NCBI GenBank assembly: GCA_024234055.1
Contig: JACKOW010000004.1
Location: forward strand, 266,939-330,938
DNA from: Rhodanobacteraceae bacterium
GTDB lineage: Bacteria; Pseudomonadota; Gammaproteobacteria; Xanthomonadales; SZUA-5
Direction of reading: 5' to 3'
Length of the DNA stretch: 64,000 bases
Shown: one piece after another, positions 26,640 through 35,420 of the stretch
Numbering within the stretch: the first letter of the stretch is position 1
Layout of the letters: each line of letters begins with the position of its first letter
The notes under the pieces: generated by a model
What the model was told of the DNA's origin: nothing
Database searches by the model: none
Seen by the model: the letters and a program-made list of their open reading frames with translations, nothing else
Made by a program: the position numbers and the translations under genes

Positions 26640-28304
26640 ATGCGCACGTTTCTGAATTTCGTCCTTGCCAGCGCGATCGGCGCTGCCGCGCTGCTGCCCG
26701 GCGCGGCCCAGGCTCAGGGCGGTCCGCCGCCGCTGCCCCCCCTGGGCCCGCCGCCGATTCCCGCCGGCAATCCGCAAACGCCAGCGAAGATCTCGCTCGG
26801 ACAGGTGCTGTACTGGGACGAGCAGCTGTCGACCACCGACACGGTCGCCTGCGGCACCTGCCATATGCCCCGCGCAGGTGGCAACGAGCCGCGCACGCTG
26901 AGCCCCAATCCAGACAGCGTGCATCCGGGAGCAGACCAGCTGTTCGGCACCGCCGATGACATCGTCGGGTCGATCGGCGTGGCCAGCCACGGCAGCAACG
27001 GCGTCTATCAGTTGAGCACCCTGTTCGGCATGGCGCCGCAGGTGGGCACGCGGCAGTCGCAATCGGCGCTGAACTCGGCCTATCCAACCACGCTGTTCTG
27101 GGATGGTCGCGCCGGCGGCACTTTCGTTGATCCGGACACGCAGACCACGCTGATTGCCAATGGCGGCGCGCTGGAGAACCAGGCGCTGGGACCGGTGGTC
27201 AACAGTGTCGAAATGGCGCACGCCGGGCGCTCGCTCACGGATGTGGCCACACGCATTGCCAGCGCCAGACCCTTGCGCTTTTCGCCCAGCATCCCAGCCG
27301 CGCTGCAGAGCTGGATTGCCGGCCGCGACTATCCAGCCCTGTTCAACGAAGTCTTCGGCAGCAGCGAGGTGACACCTGCGCGCATCGCCCTGGCCATCGC
27401 CAGCTACGAGCGCTCGCTGGTGGCCAATCAGACCCCGCACGATCTGCAGGCTGCGGGCACGCCCTCGCTGACGCAGGCCGAGCTGCAGGGTCTGCAGACC
27501 TTCCAGCAGGCCGGCTGCGGACGCTGTCACGGTGGACCGCTGCTCAGCGACAACCAGTTCCACTACATCGGCGTGCGCCCGCAGAATGCCGATGCCGGCC
27601 GCTTTGCGGTCACCGGCAACAATGCCGACCGCGGCCGCATGCGCACGCCGCCGTTGCGCAATCTGCAACTGTCGGCACCGTACATGGCCGACGGCCGTTT
27701 CCGCACGCTCGAAGAAGTGGTGGATTTCTACAACCGCGGCGGCGATTTCAACGCCCCCAACAAGGATCCGCGCATCGTCCCGCTGGGACTTTCCCCGCAG
27801 CAGCGTGCGGCCATCGTCACCTTCCTCAGCCGACCGCTCACGGACGTGCGCGCTCGCGACGAAACCGGCCCCTTCGAACACCCGATGCTGTTCAGTGAAT
27901 CACCGCTGGCACCGCAGCCGGCCGGAAGCGGCAGTACTGGCCTCGGCGGACTGATCCCCCGCTTGACGGCCGTGGAACCGCCGGTGGCGGGGGGCAGTGA
28001 GTTCACGATTGGCCTGGATCTGGGTCGGGCTTCAGCCAACGCCCGCGCCGTTCTGGCATTGGCGAACCCCGTCAGCGTGGCAGCGAGCGCTTTGTTGACG
28101 CACGATTTCGCGCTGGACGGCAACGGCAGTGGATCGGTGAACCTGCCCCTGCCCAGTGATCCGGATCTGCAGGGACAGACGCTGTATCTGCGGGTATTCG
28201 TCGAAGATGCGGCTGCTGCCGGTGGCTGGTCGGCCAGCAACAGCGTCAGCTTCCAGCTGCTGGAGCTGAACGATCGGATGTTCGCACAGGGATTCGAGGA
28301 CTAG
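26640..28304 (+). CDS. Di-haem cytochrome c peroxidase family protein
   Basis: The signal peptide MRTFLNFVLASAIGAAALLPG is followed by haem motif CGTCH at residues 71-75 and CGRCH at 293-297, the two-haem pattern of the periplasmic CcpA/MauG group. RMRTPPLRNLQLSAPYMADGRFRTLEEVV is typical of the second haem domain (only pieces are quoted here for identification). After about residue 420 there is an extra region of about 130 residues that is beta-rich and ends in DRMFAQGFED. That tail resembles short IF-x-x-GFE ends seen on exported proteins of Xanthomonadales and may be a sorting tag; this is inference. It likely reduces peroxide or oxidises a partner in the periplasm. Confidence 0.88.
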   Translation: MRTFLNFVLASAIGAAALLPGAAQAQGGPPPLPPLGPPPIPAGNPQTPAKISLGQVLYWDEQLSTTDTVACGTCHMPRAGGNEPRTLSPNPDSVHPGADQLFGTADDIVGSIGVASHGSNGVYQLSTLFGMAPQVGTRQSQSALNSAYPTTLFWDGRAGGTFVDPDTQTTLIANGGALENQALGPVVNSVEMAHAGRSLTDVATRIASARPLRFSPSIPAALQSWIAGRDYPALFNEVFGSSEVTPARIALAIASYERSLVANQTPHDLQAAGTPSLTQAELQGLQTFQQAGCGRCHGGPLLSDNQFHYIGVRPQNADAGRFAVTGNNADRGRMRTPPLRNLQLSAPYMADGRFRTLEEVVDFYNRGGDFNAPNKDPRIVPLGLSPQQRAAIVTFLSRPLTDVRARDETGPFEHPMLFSESPLAPQPAGSGSTGLGGLIPRLTAVEPPVAGGSEFTIGLDLGRASANARAVLALANPVSVAASALLTHDFALDGNGSGSVNLPLPSDPDLQGQTLYLRVFVEDAAAAGGWSASNSVSFQLLELNDRMFAQGFED

Positions 28305-28319
28305 CTCGCCTCATCGGCG

Positions 28320-28685
28320 TTCCATGAACCCACATCGTAAGTTGTTGATGCGTGATTGCGAGGAGCGCAGCGACGAAGCAATCCAGGGTAGCGCCGCTCG
28401 CCCCTGGATTGCTTCGCTACGCTCTCCATGAACCCATATCGTAAGTTGTTGATTTGCTGTTGTAGGTCACGTTGCTCGCGTAGCGAGCTACGTGACGCAA
28501 CTCGATGTCACGTAGTCCGCTGACGCGGACAACATGACCTACGACGGCGGGTTCATGGCCGGTGGGCAGCATCGGGCCGATACAGGTGGCTCGCAATGAC
28601 GCCCGGGGGGGGGGATTCATGGCCCATGGGCAGTTTCGGGCCGAAACACGCGGCTCGCAATGACGCGCCAGGGACTTACGGCCTA
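28320..28685. repeat. Nested palindromic repeats (MITE-like composite)
   Basis: An outer palindrome (GATTGCGAGGAGCGCAGCGA ... CCTGGATTGCTTCGCTACGC, from about 28353) is interrupted in its right arm by a 133-bp inner element at 28426-28558 bounded by CCATGAACCC/GGGTTCATGG. The outer right end (CTCGCAATGACG) reappears at 28590 and again near 28660. The inner element is itself palindromic (GTAGGTCACGT ... ACATGACCTAC). A second composite with the same junction and inner length is at 60919-61174. The outer palindrome without the insert is at 49982-50068. The region fills the gap between the peroxidase and the GntR operon. Confidence 0.8.
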
Positions 28686-28706
28686 TTGATCGCTCAAAGC
28701 TGCGAT

Positions 28707-28729
28707 CTGTACTATTCGTACTAGTACAG
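28707..28729. promoter_or_regulatory. Palindromic operator of the GntR/ABC operon
   Basis: CTGTACTA (28707-28714) and TAGTACAG (28722-28729) form perfect 8-bp inverted arms with a 7-bp spacer, 14 bases before the GntR start. YtrA-type GntR repressors usually bind such palindromes in their own promoter, so autorepression of the downstream operon is likely. Confidence 0.7.
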
Positions 28730-28742
28730 TTGAGCAGCCCTC

Positions 28743-29153
28743 ATGTCACGACCACAAGCTTTGATGATCCAGATCGCCACCGGCGATCCACGCCCCATCG
28801 GCAAGCAGATCGTCGATGCCATCCGCATGAAGATCGCCACAGCCGAATTGCTGCCGGGCGATCAGCTACCCAGCGTGCGTGGTCTGGCCCAGCAACTCAT
28901 GGTCAATCCGAACACCGTGGCCAAGGCCTATGGCGAACTCAGCAGCGAAGGCTGGCTGGATGCGCGCCAGGGCCTGGGCCTGTTCGTGGCCGCGCCGCGC
29001 CAGCGCCTGAGTCGGGGCGAACGCGAGCGCCGGCTGGATGAAGCCGTGCAGCGCTTTGTGCATGAGGTCATCGCGCTGGATTTCAGCGCCGAGGACATTC
29101 GCCAGCGGCTGGAGGCCGAGCTGCGCGAACTGGTCCCACGAAAGATCGCGTGA
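28743..29153 (+). CDS. GntR-family repressor, YtrA type
   Basis: The 136-residue protein has a GntR winged helix at about residues 10-78 (PIGKQIVDAIRMKIATAELL, LPSVRGLAQQLMVNPNTVAKAY, SEGWLDARQGLGLFV). A short C-terminal helical dimerisation region follows, as in the YtrA subfamily. These repressors control ABC transporter genes next to them. Here the ATPase gene follows at once and a perfect palindrome lies in the promoter. Confidence 0.92.
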   Translation: MSRPQALMIQIATGDPRPIGKQIVDAIRMKIATAELLPGDQLPSVRGLAQQLMVNPNTVAKAYGELSSEGWLDARQGLGLFVAAPRQRLSRGERERRLDEAVQRFVHEVIALDFSAEDIRQRLEAELRELVPRKIA

Positions 29154-29190
29154 GCTGCGGCTCAGCCCCCACCCTTCAGGATCCCAAGCC

Positions 29191-30123
29191 ATGTCCCCTG
29201 ATTCCGATCTGGTGATCGAAACCCATGAGCTGACGCAGCGCTACGGCGGCAAGCTGGCGCTGGATCGCCTCAACCTCTGCATTCCGCGGGGGCGTGTACA
29301 CGCCATCGTCGGCGCCAACGGAGCCGGCAAGTCGACGCTGTTCCGGGTGCTGCTGGGATTCCAATCCGCCACCTCCGGCAGCGCCCGCATCCTCGGGCAG
29401 GACAGTCGCGCGCTCACCCCCGAGCTGCGCGGCCGCATCGGCTTCGTCAACGAGGAGCACACCTTGCCCGGCTGGCTCAGCGTGGCCGCGGTCACCGCCA
29501 TGCAACGACGCCACTATGCCCGCTGGAACGAGCGCGCCTATCTGGCGGTCATTGGCCACTATCAGGTGCTGCCGGATCAGCGCATCAGTCAGCTCTCGCG
29601 AGGCGAACGCGCCGGTCTGAATCTGGCGCTGTCGCTGGCACAGTCGCCCGAGCTGCTGATCCTGGACGAACCCACGCTGGGGCTGGACGTAGTGGCCAAG
29701 CGCGCCTTCCTGGAATCGCTGCTGTACAGCAACGCCAGCGAGGACTGCACCGTCGTCTATTGCTCGCACCAGATGGATGAAATCGAACGCGTGGCCGACA
29801 ACCTGATCATCCTGGAGCGGGGGCGGCTGAAGTGCATGTCGCCACCCGATGAATTCTGTGCCCGCGTGAGTCTGTGGGTGGCCGACATTCCATTTCGCGG
29901 ACCATCGCCAGAACGCATTCCCGGCTTGCTGAATGAGCAGCGGATCGAGGGGCTGCAGCACTATCTGGTGCTGGATCAGGACGAGACCTTCTCCGACTTC
30001 CTCAAGGCGGAAGGGGCGCGCTCGGTAAACAGCATGCCGGTCAGCCTGGATCGCGCCGTCAACGCCATGCTGAGTCAGAACCATGCCACGCCGTTGGCGC
30101 CCGCGGAGTCCAACCATGCGTGA
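29191..30123 (+). CDS. ABC transporter ATP-binding protein
   Basis: The 310-residue ATPase starts at the ATG at 29191 (AGGA upstream). Walker A is GANGAGKST at 41-49, the signature is LSRGERAGL, and Walker B is LLILDEPTLGLD, followed by a CSHQMDE switch. It overlaps the next gene by 8 bp. In YtrA-controlled systems such ATPases pair with large membrane proteins to export or respond to antimicrobial peptides; whether that is so here is inference. Confidence 0.93.
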   Translation: MSPDSDLVIETHELTQRYGGKLALDRLNLCIPRGRVHAIVGANGAGKSTLFRVLLGFQSATSGSARILGQDSRALTPELRGRIGFVNEEHTLPGWLSVAAVTAMQRRHYARWNERAYLAVIGHYQVLPDQRISQLSRGERAGLNLALSLAQSPELLILDEPTLGLDVVAKRAFLESLLYSNASEDCTVVYCSHQMDEIERVADNLIILERGRLKCMSPPDEFCARVSLWVADIPFRGPSPERIPGLLNEQRIEGLQHYLVLDQDETFSDFLKAEGARSVNSMPVSLDRAVNAMLSQNHATPLAPAESNHA

Positions 30124-31963
30124 GATCTATCTGGCTGAATTGCATCGTTTCCGCCGATCCGGGCTGATCCTGATGCTGCTGCACCTGGCGGCCCTGGCCT
30201 TCTGCCTGCGCATGATCGATCCGTTGCAGCAACGCGACGTGTTCTATCAGCTGATCGGTACTGCCTACGGCTTGCTCGGGCTGCTCTTTGGTCTGTACCA
30301 GATGGGCAGCTACCGGCGCCCCAATCTGTGGTTGCAGCTATTGCACCGACCAGTACACCAGCGTCGCATCGGTCTGGGCCTGATGCTGGCCAGCGCCACA
30401 CTGGCAGGGATCGCGATTGCCGTGCCCCTGTGGCTGGCGCTGCTGGGACAGGATCTGCTGACGGCGCGCGTGGTCGACAGCCGGCACTACCTGCTGCCGC
30501 TGGCGATCTGGCTGATCGTGCTCTGCTGCTACCTGGCGGCTGCCTACACCATGCTGGCGCCCAAGCGCTATTCGGCAGCGATGTTGATGCTGCCTCTGCT
30601 GCTGTTCAGCAGCGCCGCCAGCGGCTACGCCGCGCTGTTGCTGCAGGCGCTGGCGCTGATCTGGCTGGTGCTGGCGGTGCTCGACGCCTTCAAGCCCGAC
30701 CTGACCCGCCCTCCCGACAGTGCAGGCGGCGCGCTGTTGGTGGGGCTGCCGCTGCAACTGGGCCTCTACGTCTTGCTGGTGTTCGCCGCATTGGGATATC
30801 AGCTGGCGTGGATTGTGGTCGGCACGCACCCGCTCAATGGCACGCCGCCAGCCGGTGGCTATGTGGAGGCCACCCGCGCCGACGCCGCCGACTTGATCGA
30901 TGCCGCCCTGATCGACAGCAAGAGCCCCGAGAGTTCGCTGTGGCGGCAGCAGATCCGACTGGCCGACACCTACGCCCTGGCTGCTGACGCCAGTGGCTAT
31001 CCGCTACGGCAGCAACTGACCAATCTCAGCCCGACCGTGCTGGTTGATGGCGAACGGCGCCAGATGTGGACTTTCAGTCATGACAGCATGCGCATGCAGG
31101 GCGTCTCGCTGGTCGATCGCCGCGATCTGGGCAGTCTGGGCGCAGGCCCGGAAAACTCGGCCTTCAGCGAGCCGCCGCTGGCCATCGGTGAGGGTCTGCT
31201 GCTGACCCGCAACGCCCTTTATCGTTACGACAGCGAAACCCGCCGCATCGATCTGCGTATCCAGCTCCCGGCAGACGAATCGGTCGCCGGCGCGCTGGTG
31301 CCGGTCGGCGAAGCTCTGGCGCTGCTCAGCGATCGGGCGCTGTATTTCTTCGATGCCCGTGAGTTTTCCCAGACCGCCATGCCGCTCAAGCCTCGCTTGC
31401 GGGTGGCGCTGAACGATGCCATCGGCTCACTCACACGGGTGGACCTGATCGAACTGCTCGATGGCTATCTGATCTCCGAGGTCTACGGCCGCGGCAGCAC
31501 CGATGGCCCGGGCAAGGCCTACCAGGTCCTGACCCGCACCGACGCCGAGGGTGGTTCGCAGACCGTGGCCGAACGCGCGCTTACGCCGGACTTTCCATTG
31601 GCGCTGCGTTACTACGCCTGGTGGTTGTCGCCGACCTTGAGCGCTGTGCGCCAAGCGGCGGTCAACGCCTTGAGCAGCGCGGAACCGCTGTCGCTGCGCA
31701 GCGAGACCGAAACCCCCGATTCCATGTACGCCCTGGCGCTGTCGCTGATGGCACTGTCGGCGCTGGGATCGTTCTGGCTGGGCCGTCGTCAGAACCTGGG
31801 CAGCGCCTGGCGTTGGGCCTGGGTGGCGGTTTGCGCCTTGCTCAGCCTGCCCGCTCTGCTGAGTCAGCGCCTGCTGTATGCCGATGCCGAGCGCCCGGTC
31901 GCCGGCCATGCCCGCAGCGGTCGCCCAATCGAATTCCCAGTCATCAGCGGAAGCCCGTCGTGA
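30116..31963 (+). CDS. Membrane partner of the ABC transporter, large extracytoplasmic domain
   Basis: The start at 30116 (MREIYLAELHRFRRSG) gives 615 residues. About eight hydrophobic segments cover residues 15-250. A non-membrane domain of about 300 residues follows, which reads like beta-propeller-type strands (ALYRYDSETRRIDLRIQL, ALLSDRALYFFDAREF). Two more hydrophobic segments end the protein. The gene order ATPase then permease and the 8-bp overlap identify it as the transporter membrane subunit. I do not know a named family for the soluble domain. Confidence 0.75.
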   Translation: MREIYLAELHRFRRSGLILMLLHLAALAFCLRMIDPLQQRDVFYQLIGTAYGLLGLLFGLYQMGSYRRPNLWLQLLHRPVHQRRIGLGLMLASATLAGIAIAVPLWLALLGQDLLTARVVDSRHYLLPLAIWLIVLCCYLAAAYTMLAPKRYSAAMLMLPLLLFSSAASGYAALLLQALALIWLVLAVLDAFKPDLTRPPDSAGGALLVGLPLQLGLYVLLVFAALGYQLAWIVVGTHPLNGTPPAGGYVEATRADAADLIDAALIDSKSPESSLWRQQIRLADTYALAADASGYPLRQQLTNLSPTVLVDGERRQMWTFSHDSMRMQGVSLVDRRDLGSLGAGPENSAFSEPPLAIGEGLLLTRNALYRYDSETRRIDLRIQLPADESVAGALVPVGEALALLSDRALYFFDAREFSQTAMPLKPRLRVALNDAIGSLTRVDLIELLDGYLISEVYGRGSTDGPGKAYQVLTRTDAEGGSQTVAERALTPDFPLALRYYAWWLSPTLSAVRQAAVNALSSAEPLSLRSETETPDSMYALALSLMALSALGSFWLGRRQNLGSAWRWAWVAVCALLSLPALLSQRLLYADAERPVAGHARSGRPIEFPVISGSPS

Positions 31964-32004
31964 GTGGCAGCGGCGAGTCAGCGATGGCAGCAAGGGACAT
32001 CCCG

Positions 32005-32080
32005 CCTGTGGGAGCGGGCTCCGCCCGCGATGCTCTGACTTTGCCGAAGCGCCAGTCGCGGATGAATCCGCTCCCACAGG
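32005..32080. repeat. REP-like palindrome overlapping the peptidase gene start
   Basis: CCTGTGGGAGCGG (32005-32017) and CCGCTCCCACAGG (32068-32080) are perfect 13-bp inverted arms around a 50-bp centre with its own GCGGGCTCCGCCCGC hairpin. The sequence is of the GTGGGAGCGGGC type common as an intergenic repeat in pseudomonads and xanthomonads. Its right arm contains the ATG chosen for the S9 peptidase and encodes the first residues MNPLPQG. Confidence 0.8.
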
Positions 32081-34161
32081 GGTGGGGGGTGCATGGCCTG
32101 GCGGGCGGACTGCTGTTGCTGTGCCTGGCCCAACAATCGGTTCTTGGCGCCGGGGTCGAGGACACGCGAAATTCAGCCGACAACGCGGTCGAACTGGCCG
32201 AGGCCATTGCCATCGAGCGTGCTCGCCCGGCGGCGCCAATCCTGGATCGGGCAGCCTTCATTCGTGAGCCCGCGCTCCAGCAGGTACTGCAATCGCCCGA
32301 TGGTTTGCAGATTGCCTGGCTGCAACGCGGCGCAGAGCGCGCCAGCGTCTGGGTGATGGACACCGATGGCGCACCCGCGCGGGCGCTGCAAACGCAAGGA
32401 GATACCACCCGCCTGTATTGGTCCAGAGACAGTCGCTGGGTGTTCGCGCAATCGCCGACACGGCTGTTGGCCCTGTCTGCAGCGGGATCCGAGGGCTCTA
32501 CCCTGATCGCCACCCTGAAGCCGGGCAACAAGCAGCAGGTCTACGGCGCCGATCCCGGACACCCTGCAGCCATGTTGCTGATCGAAGAGACGCAGCTAGC
32601 CGACACGGGCCAAGCCCCGGCACATCAGGTCTGGCGGGTGGATCGGCAGGGCGAACGCACGCTGTTGCTGGAGGACCCTCGGCCGCTGGTGGATCTGGCC
32701 TTCAATCCGGAAGGCAGGCTGAGCTACTTCAAGCGCGTCGACGGCGACGCCTTCGCCATCCTGCATCTGGATGGCACGGGAAGCCGACGGGAAGTTGCCC
32801 GCTGCAGCGACCTGCGGCGATGTACGCTGGTCAGTGCGGATGCCGACGAGTCGCTCTGGTTGATCGGAAACCTCGACACCAATCTGGCCTCGCTGCAGCG
32901 CATCGATCCGGATGGCCGCACCCAGACGCTGCACCACGATCCGCGCGGCGAGGCCGATCTGCGCGAACTCACGCTGGATCCGGCCAGTTTCAAACCGCTG
33001 ATCGCCCACTACGGCAGTACGCTGCTGCACAGCCACGCGCTGGATACCACCACGAAGGCCTGGTTGCAGCCGATCATCCAGGCCTTCCCCGACGCCCGTC
33101 TGCAAATCTCGATGGGCACGGACCCCGGCGCTCCCGCATTGATCGGTGTCAGCAGCAGTCAATCCGCGCTGACCCGCTGGTTTCTGCGCTGGCCCACCGA
33201 TCCTGCCGTCCACGTCGTTCTGGATGATCTTCGGCAAGCCAGCCTGAGCGTGCCGGAGTCCGCTGCGGCGCGCAAGATTCCGGTCCAATGGCCGGCGAGT
33301 GACGGCCTGCAGTTGCACGGATTTGTCTCGGTGCCACCGGGCAGCGAGACAGCGAACCTGCCGCTGGTGGTGAAGGTGCACGGCGGGCCGTGGACCTTGA
33401 CCGATCCCGATTACTCGGCCAGCACCCAGTTTCTGGTCAATCGCGGTTACGCCGTGTTCGAGCCCAATTTTCGCGGTTCCACGGGCCTCGGTCGTCACTA
33501 TCTGCTGGCCGCCAAGGGCGATTTCGGCCATGGCCGGGTGCAGCAGGACATCGTCGAGGGCACGCGCTGGCTACTGGCGAACGGCATCGGCGACCGGCAA
33601 CGGGTCGCGATCATCGGCGCCTCCTTTGGCGGCTATGCGGCACTGCTCGGCGTCACCCATGAACCCGAGTTGTTCAAGCTGGCCATCGCCGCCGTGCCGC
33701 CCAGCGATTTCGCCTGGACGCTGCGCTGGGCGGTGGAGTTTCAGGTGCTGGAACTGGAATCGACCGTGCCCTTTGAACAGACCTTGCGAGCTCTGGATCT
33801 GGACGTGAACGATGCACCAGCGATGGCGAGGCTCAGCGCTGGATCACCCCTGTCCCAGGCGGACAGACTGTCGCGACCGGTGGTCCTTTTTGCCGGCGGC
33901 CAGGACCAGCGCGTGGCCATCCGCAGCGTCACCCACTACGCGGCGCGTCTGCTGGAACTGGGCAAGGATGTGGACCTCTACATCGAAAGGCGCGCCGGCC
34001 ACGAACCCGACGGTGCCGTGCCTCGCGAAGCCTGGCTGTATCTGCTGGAGCATTCGCTGCAACGGGAATTGGGCGGCAAGGCACCAGAAGCTCCAGGCAC
34101 CGCCATCGCCGAATATCTGCAGCGCCATCAGCGTATCGCCCGCGGGCGCCTGCTGCCATAG
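32062..34161 (+). CDS. Exported S9 (prolyl-oligopeptidase-like) serine peptidase
   Basis: From the ATG at 32062 the product has 699 residues and begins with a signal peptide (HGLAGGLLLLCLAQQSVLGA). The N-terminal part is beta-propeller-like. The C-terminal alpha/beta-hydrolase domain has KVHGGPW, GASFGGYA with the nucleophile Ser at about 521, GGQDQRV for the acid and RRAGHEPDG for the His. A GTG at 31960 would overlap the permease stop (GTGA) and extend the N-terminus through the REP-like palindrome; this cannot be excluded. It is the last gene of the GntR-ABC unit and is followed by a terminator. Confidence 0.88.
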   Translation: MNPLPQGWGVHGLAGGLLLLCLAQQSVLGAGVEDTRNSADNAVELAEAIAIERARPAAPILDRAAFIREPALQQVLQSPDGLQIAWLQRGAERASVWVMDTDGAPARALQTQGDTTRLYWSRDSRWVFAQSPTRLLALSAAGSEGSTLIATLKPGNKQQVYGADPGHPAAMLLIEETQLADTGQAPAHQVWRVDRQGERTLLLEDPRPLVDLAFNPEGRLSYFKRVDGDAFAILHLDGTGSRREVARCSDLRRCTLVSADADESLWLIGNLDTNLASLQRIDPDGRTQTLHHDPRGEADLRELTLDPASFKPLIAHYGSTLLHSHALDTTTKAWLQPIIQAFPDARLQISMGTDPGAPALIGVSSSQSALTRWFLRWPTDPAVHVVLDDLRQASLSVPESAAARKIPVQWPASDGLQLHGFVSVPPGSETANLPLVVKVHGGPWTLTDPDYSASTQFLVNRGYAVFEPNFRGSTGLGRHYLLAAKGDFGHGRVQQDIVEGTRWLLANGIGDRQRVAIIGASFGGYAALLGVTHEPELFKLAIAAVPPSDFAWTLRWAVEFQVLELESTVPFEQTLRALDLDVNDAPAMARLSAGSPLSQADRLSRPVVLFAGGQDQRVAIRSVTHYAARLLELGKDVDLYIERRAGHEPDGAVPREAWLYLLEHSLQRELGGKAPEAPGTAIAEYLQRHQRIARGRLLP

Positions 34162-34162
34162 A

Positions 34163-34189
34163 CAAACGCGCGCTTGACGCGCGCGTTTG
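34163..34189 (+). terminator. Hairpin terminator after the S9 peptidase gene
   Basis: CAAACGCGCG (34163-34172) and CGCGCGTTTG (34180-34189) form a perfect 10-bp stem with a 7-base loop two bases after the stop codon. The T run after it is weak. Confidence 0.65.
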
Positions 34190-34245
34190 CTTGCTCAGGG
34201 GATGCGCCCAGCGGCAGCGCGGGGTTCCGCCGCTGTGACCCGGGC

Positions 34246-34539
34246 TCAGGTCTTCGGACTGCTCGGCGTCACGCCGATGTCCTTGAGCGCGTCGGTCAAC
34301 GCATTCTCACCCATCACATACTCGCCTGCCTTGCAGTTCTCGGCGCCCCGATTGCGCGCGGCAGTGGCTTGCGCGGCCTTCGGGTCATTGGCGTGAGCTG
34401 CCTTGGCCGCGTCGAACTGAGCAATCAGCTGCTCACAACGGGCCTTGCCCGGCGCAGGAATCTGGTTCGAAGCCGAGGCAAAACCGCTGATCGCCAGACT
34501 GGCAATCGCGATACTCAGGCTCAGCGTCTTGGTGTTCAT
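34246..34539 (-). CDS. Small exported protein, 97 aa
   Basis: A signal peptide (MNTKTLSLSIAIASLAISGFASA) is preceded by GAGGAA. The mature part of about 74 residues is helical and Ala-rich with two cysteines (ARCEQL, ENCKAGEY). I do not recognise the family. It is convergent with the S9 peptidase and divergent from the response regulator. Confidence 0.78.
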   Translation of the reverse strand: MNTKTLSLSIAIASLAISGFASASNQIPAPGKARCEQLIAQFDAAKAAHANDPKAAQATAARNRGAENCKAGEYVMGENALTDALKDIGVTPSSPKT

Positions 34540-34730
34540 CGATCATTCCTCATCTGGTTTGGGCGGGGTCCGGCATCGAGCCTCTGCGTTGCCGGTGGAG
34601 GCAGATTGATCGCTGGCGGTTAACCACGAGCTTGCAGCCGGATTACAGATTGGTAAGGGTCTGCCCGAGGCCGGGACGCACGGCGCAGAATGCGCTCATC
34701 CCCACTTTGAACCCGGGAAGCCGAATTCCG

Positions 34731-35420
34731 ATGCGCGTGCTGCTGATCGAAGACGACGCCCAGATTTCCGACTACATCGCCAAGGGCCTGCGCGAGCAGG
34801 GCATGGTGGTGGACCAGGAGAGCGATGGTCGCCAGGGCTGGTTGATGGCCTCCACCGAACCCTATCAGCTGCTGATCGTGGATCGCATGCTGCCGGGCAT
34901 GGACGGACTGGCCATCGTCAAGGCACTGCGCGCCATGGAATCGAAGATTCCGGTGCTGATCCTGAGCGCGCTTTCGCAGGTGGACGACCGCGTCAAGGGT
35001 CTGCGCGCTGGCGGCGATGACTACCTGTGCAAGCCCTTTGCCTTCTCTGAACTGCATGCCCGCGTCGAAGCCCTGATCCGTCGTGGCCAGACCGCCGGCG
35101 AGACCAGCACGCGCATGCAGGTCGCCGATCTGGAAATGGATCTGGTGGCGCACTCGGTGCGTCGCGGCGGCCGGGCCATCGCCCTGCAGCCGCGCGAGTT
35201 CCAGCTGCTGCAATACCTGATGACCCATGCCCACCAGCTGGTATCGCGCACCATGCTGCTGGAGAGTGTCTGGGGCTATCACTTCGACCCGCAGACCAAT
35301 GTCATCGATGTGCACATCAGCCGATTGCGCCAGAAGATCGACCGCGAACACGAGCTGCCGTTGATCCGCACCGTGCGCGGCGCCGGCTACACGCTCAGCG
35401 ATCGGGAGTTGCCGGCGTGA
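34731..35420 (+). CDS. OmpR/PhoB-family response regulator
   Basis: The 229-residue protein has an N-terminal receiver with the phospho-acceptor Asp at residue 51 (LIVDRMLPGMDG) and conserved Lys in LCKPFAF. A C-terminal winged helix follows (FQLLQYLMTHAHQLVSRTMLLESVW, quoted in part, and VDVHISRLRQKI, RTVRGAGYTL). The ATG at 34731 fits the family start; GGGAAG is upstream. Its stop overlaps the kinase start, so the two are one operon. The signal is not predictable. Confidence 0.95.
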   Translation: MRVLLIEDDAQISDYIAKGLREQGMVVDQESDGRQGWLMASTEPYQLLIVDRMLPGMDGLAIVKALRAMESKIPVLILSALSQVDDRVKGLRAGGDDYLCKPFAFSELHARVEALIRRGQTAGETSTRMQVADLEMDLVAHSVRRGGRAIALQPREFQLLQYLMTHAHQLVSRTMLLESVWGYHFDPQTNVIDVHISRLRQKIDREHELPLIRTVRGAGYTLSDRELPA

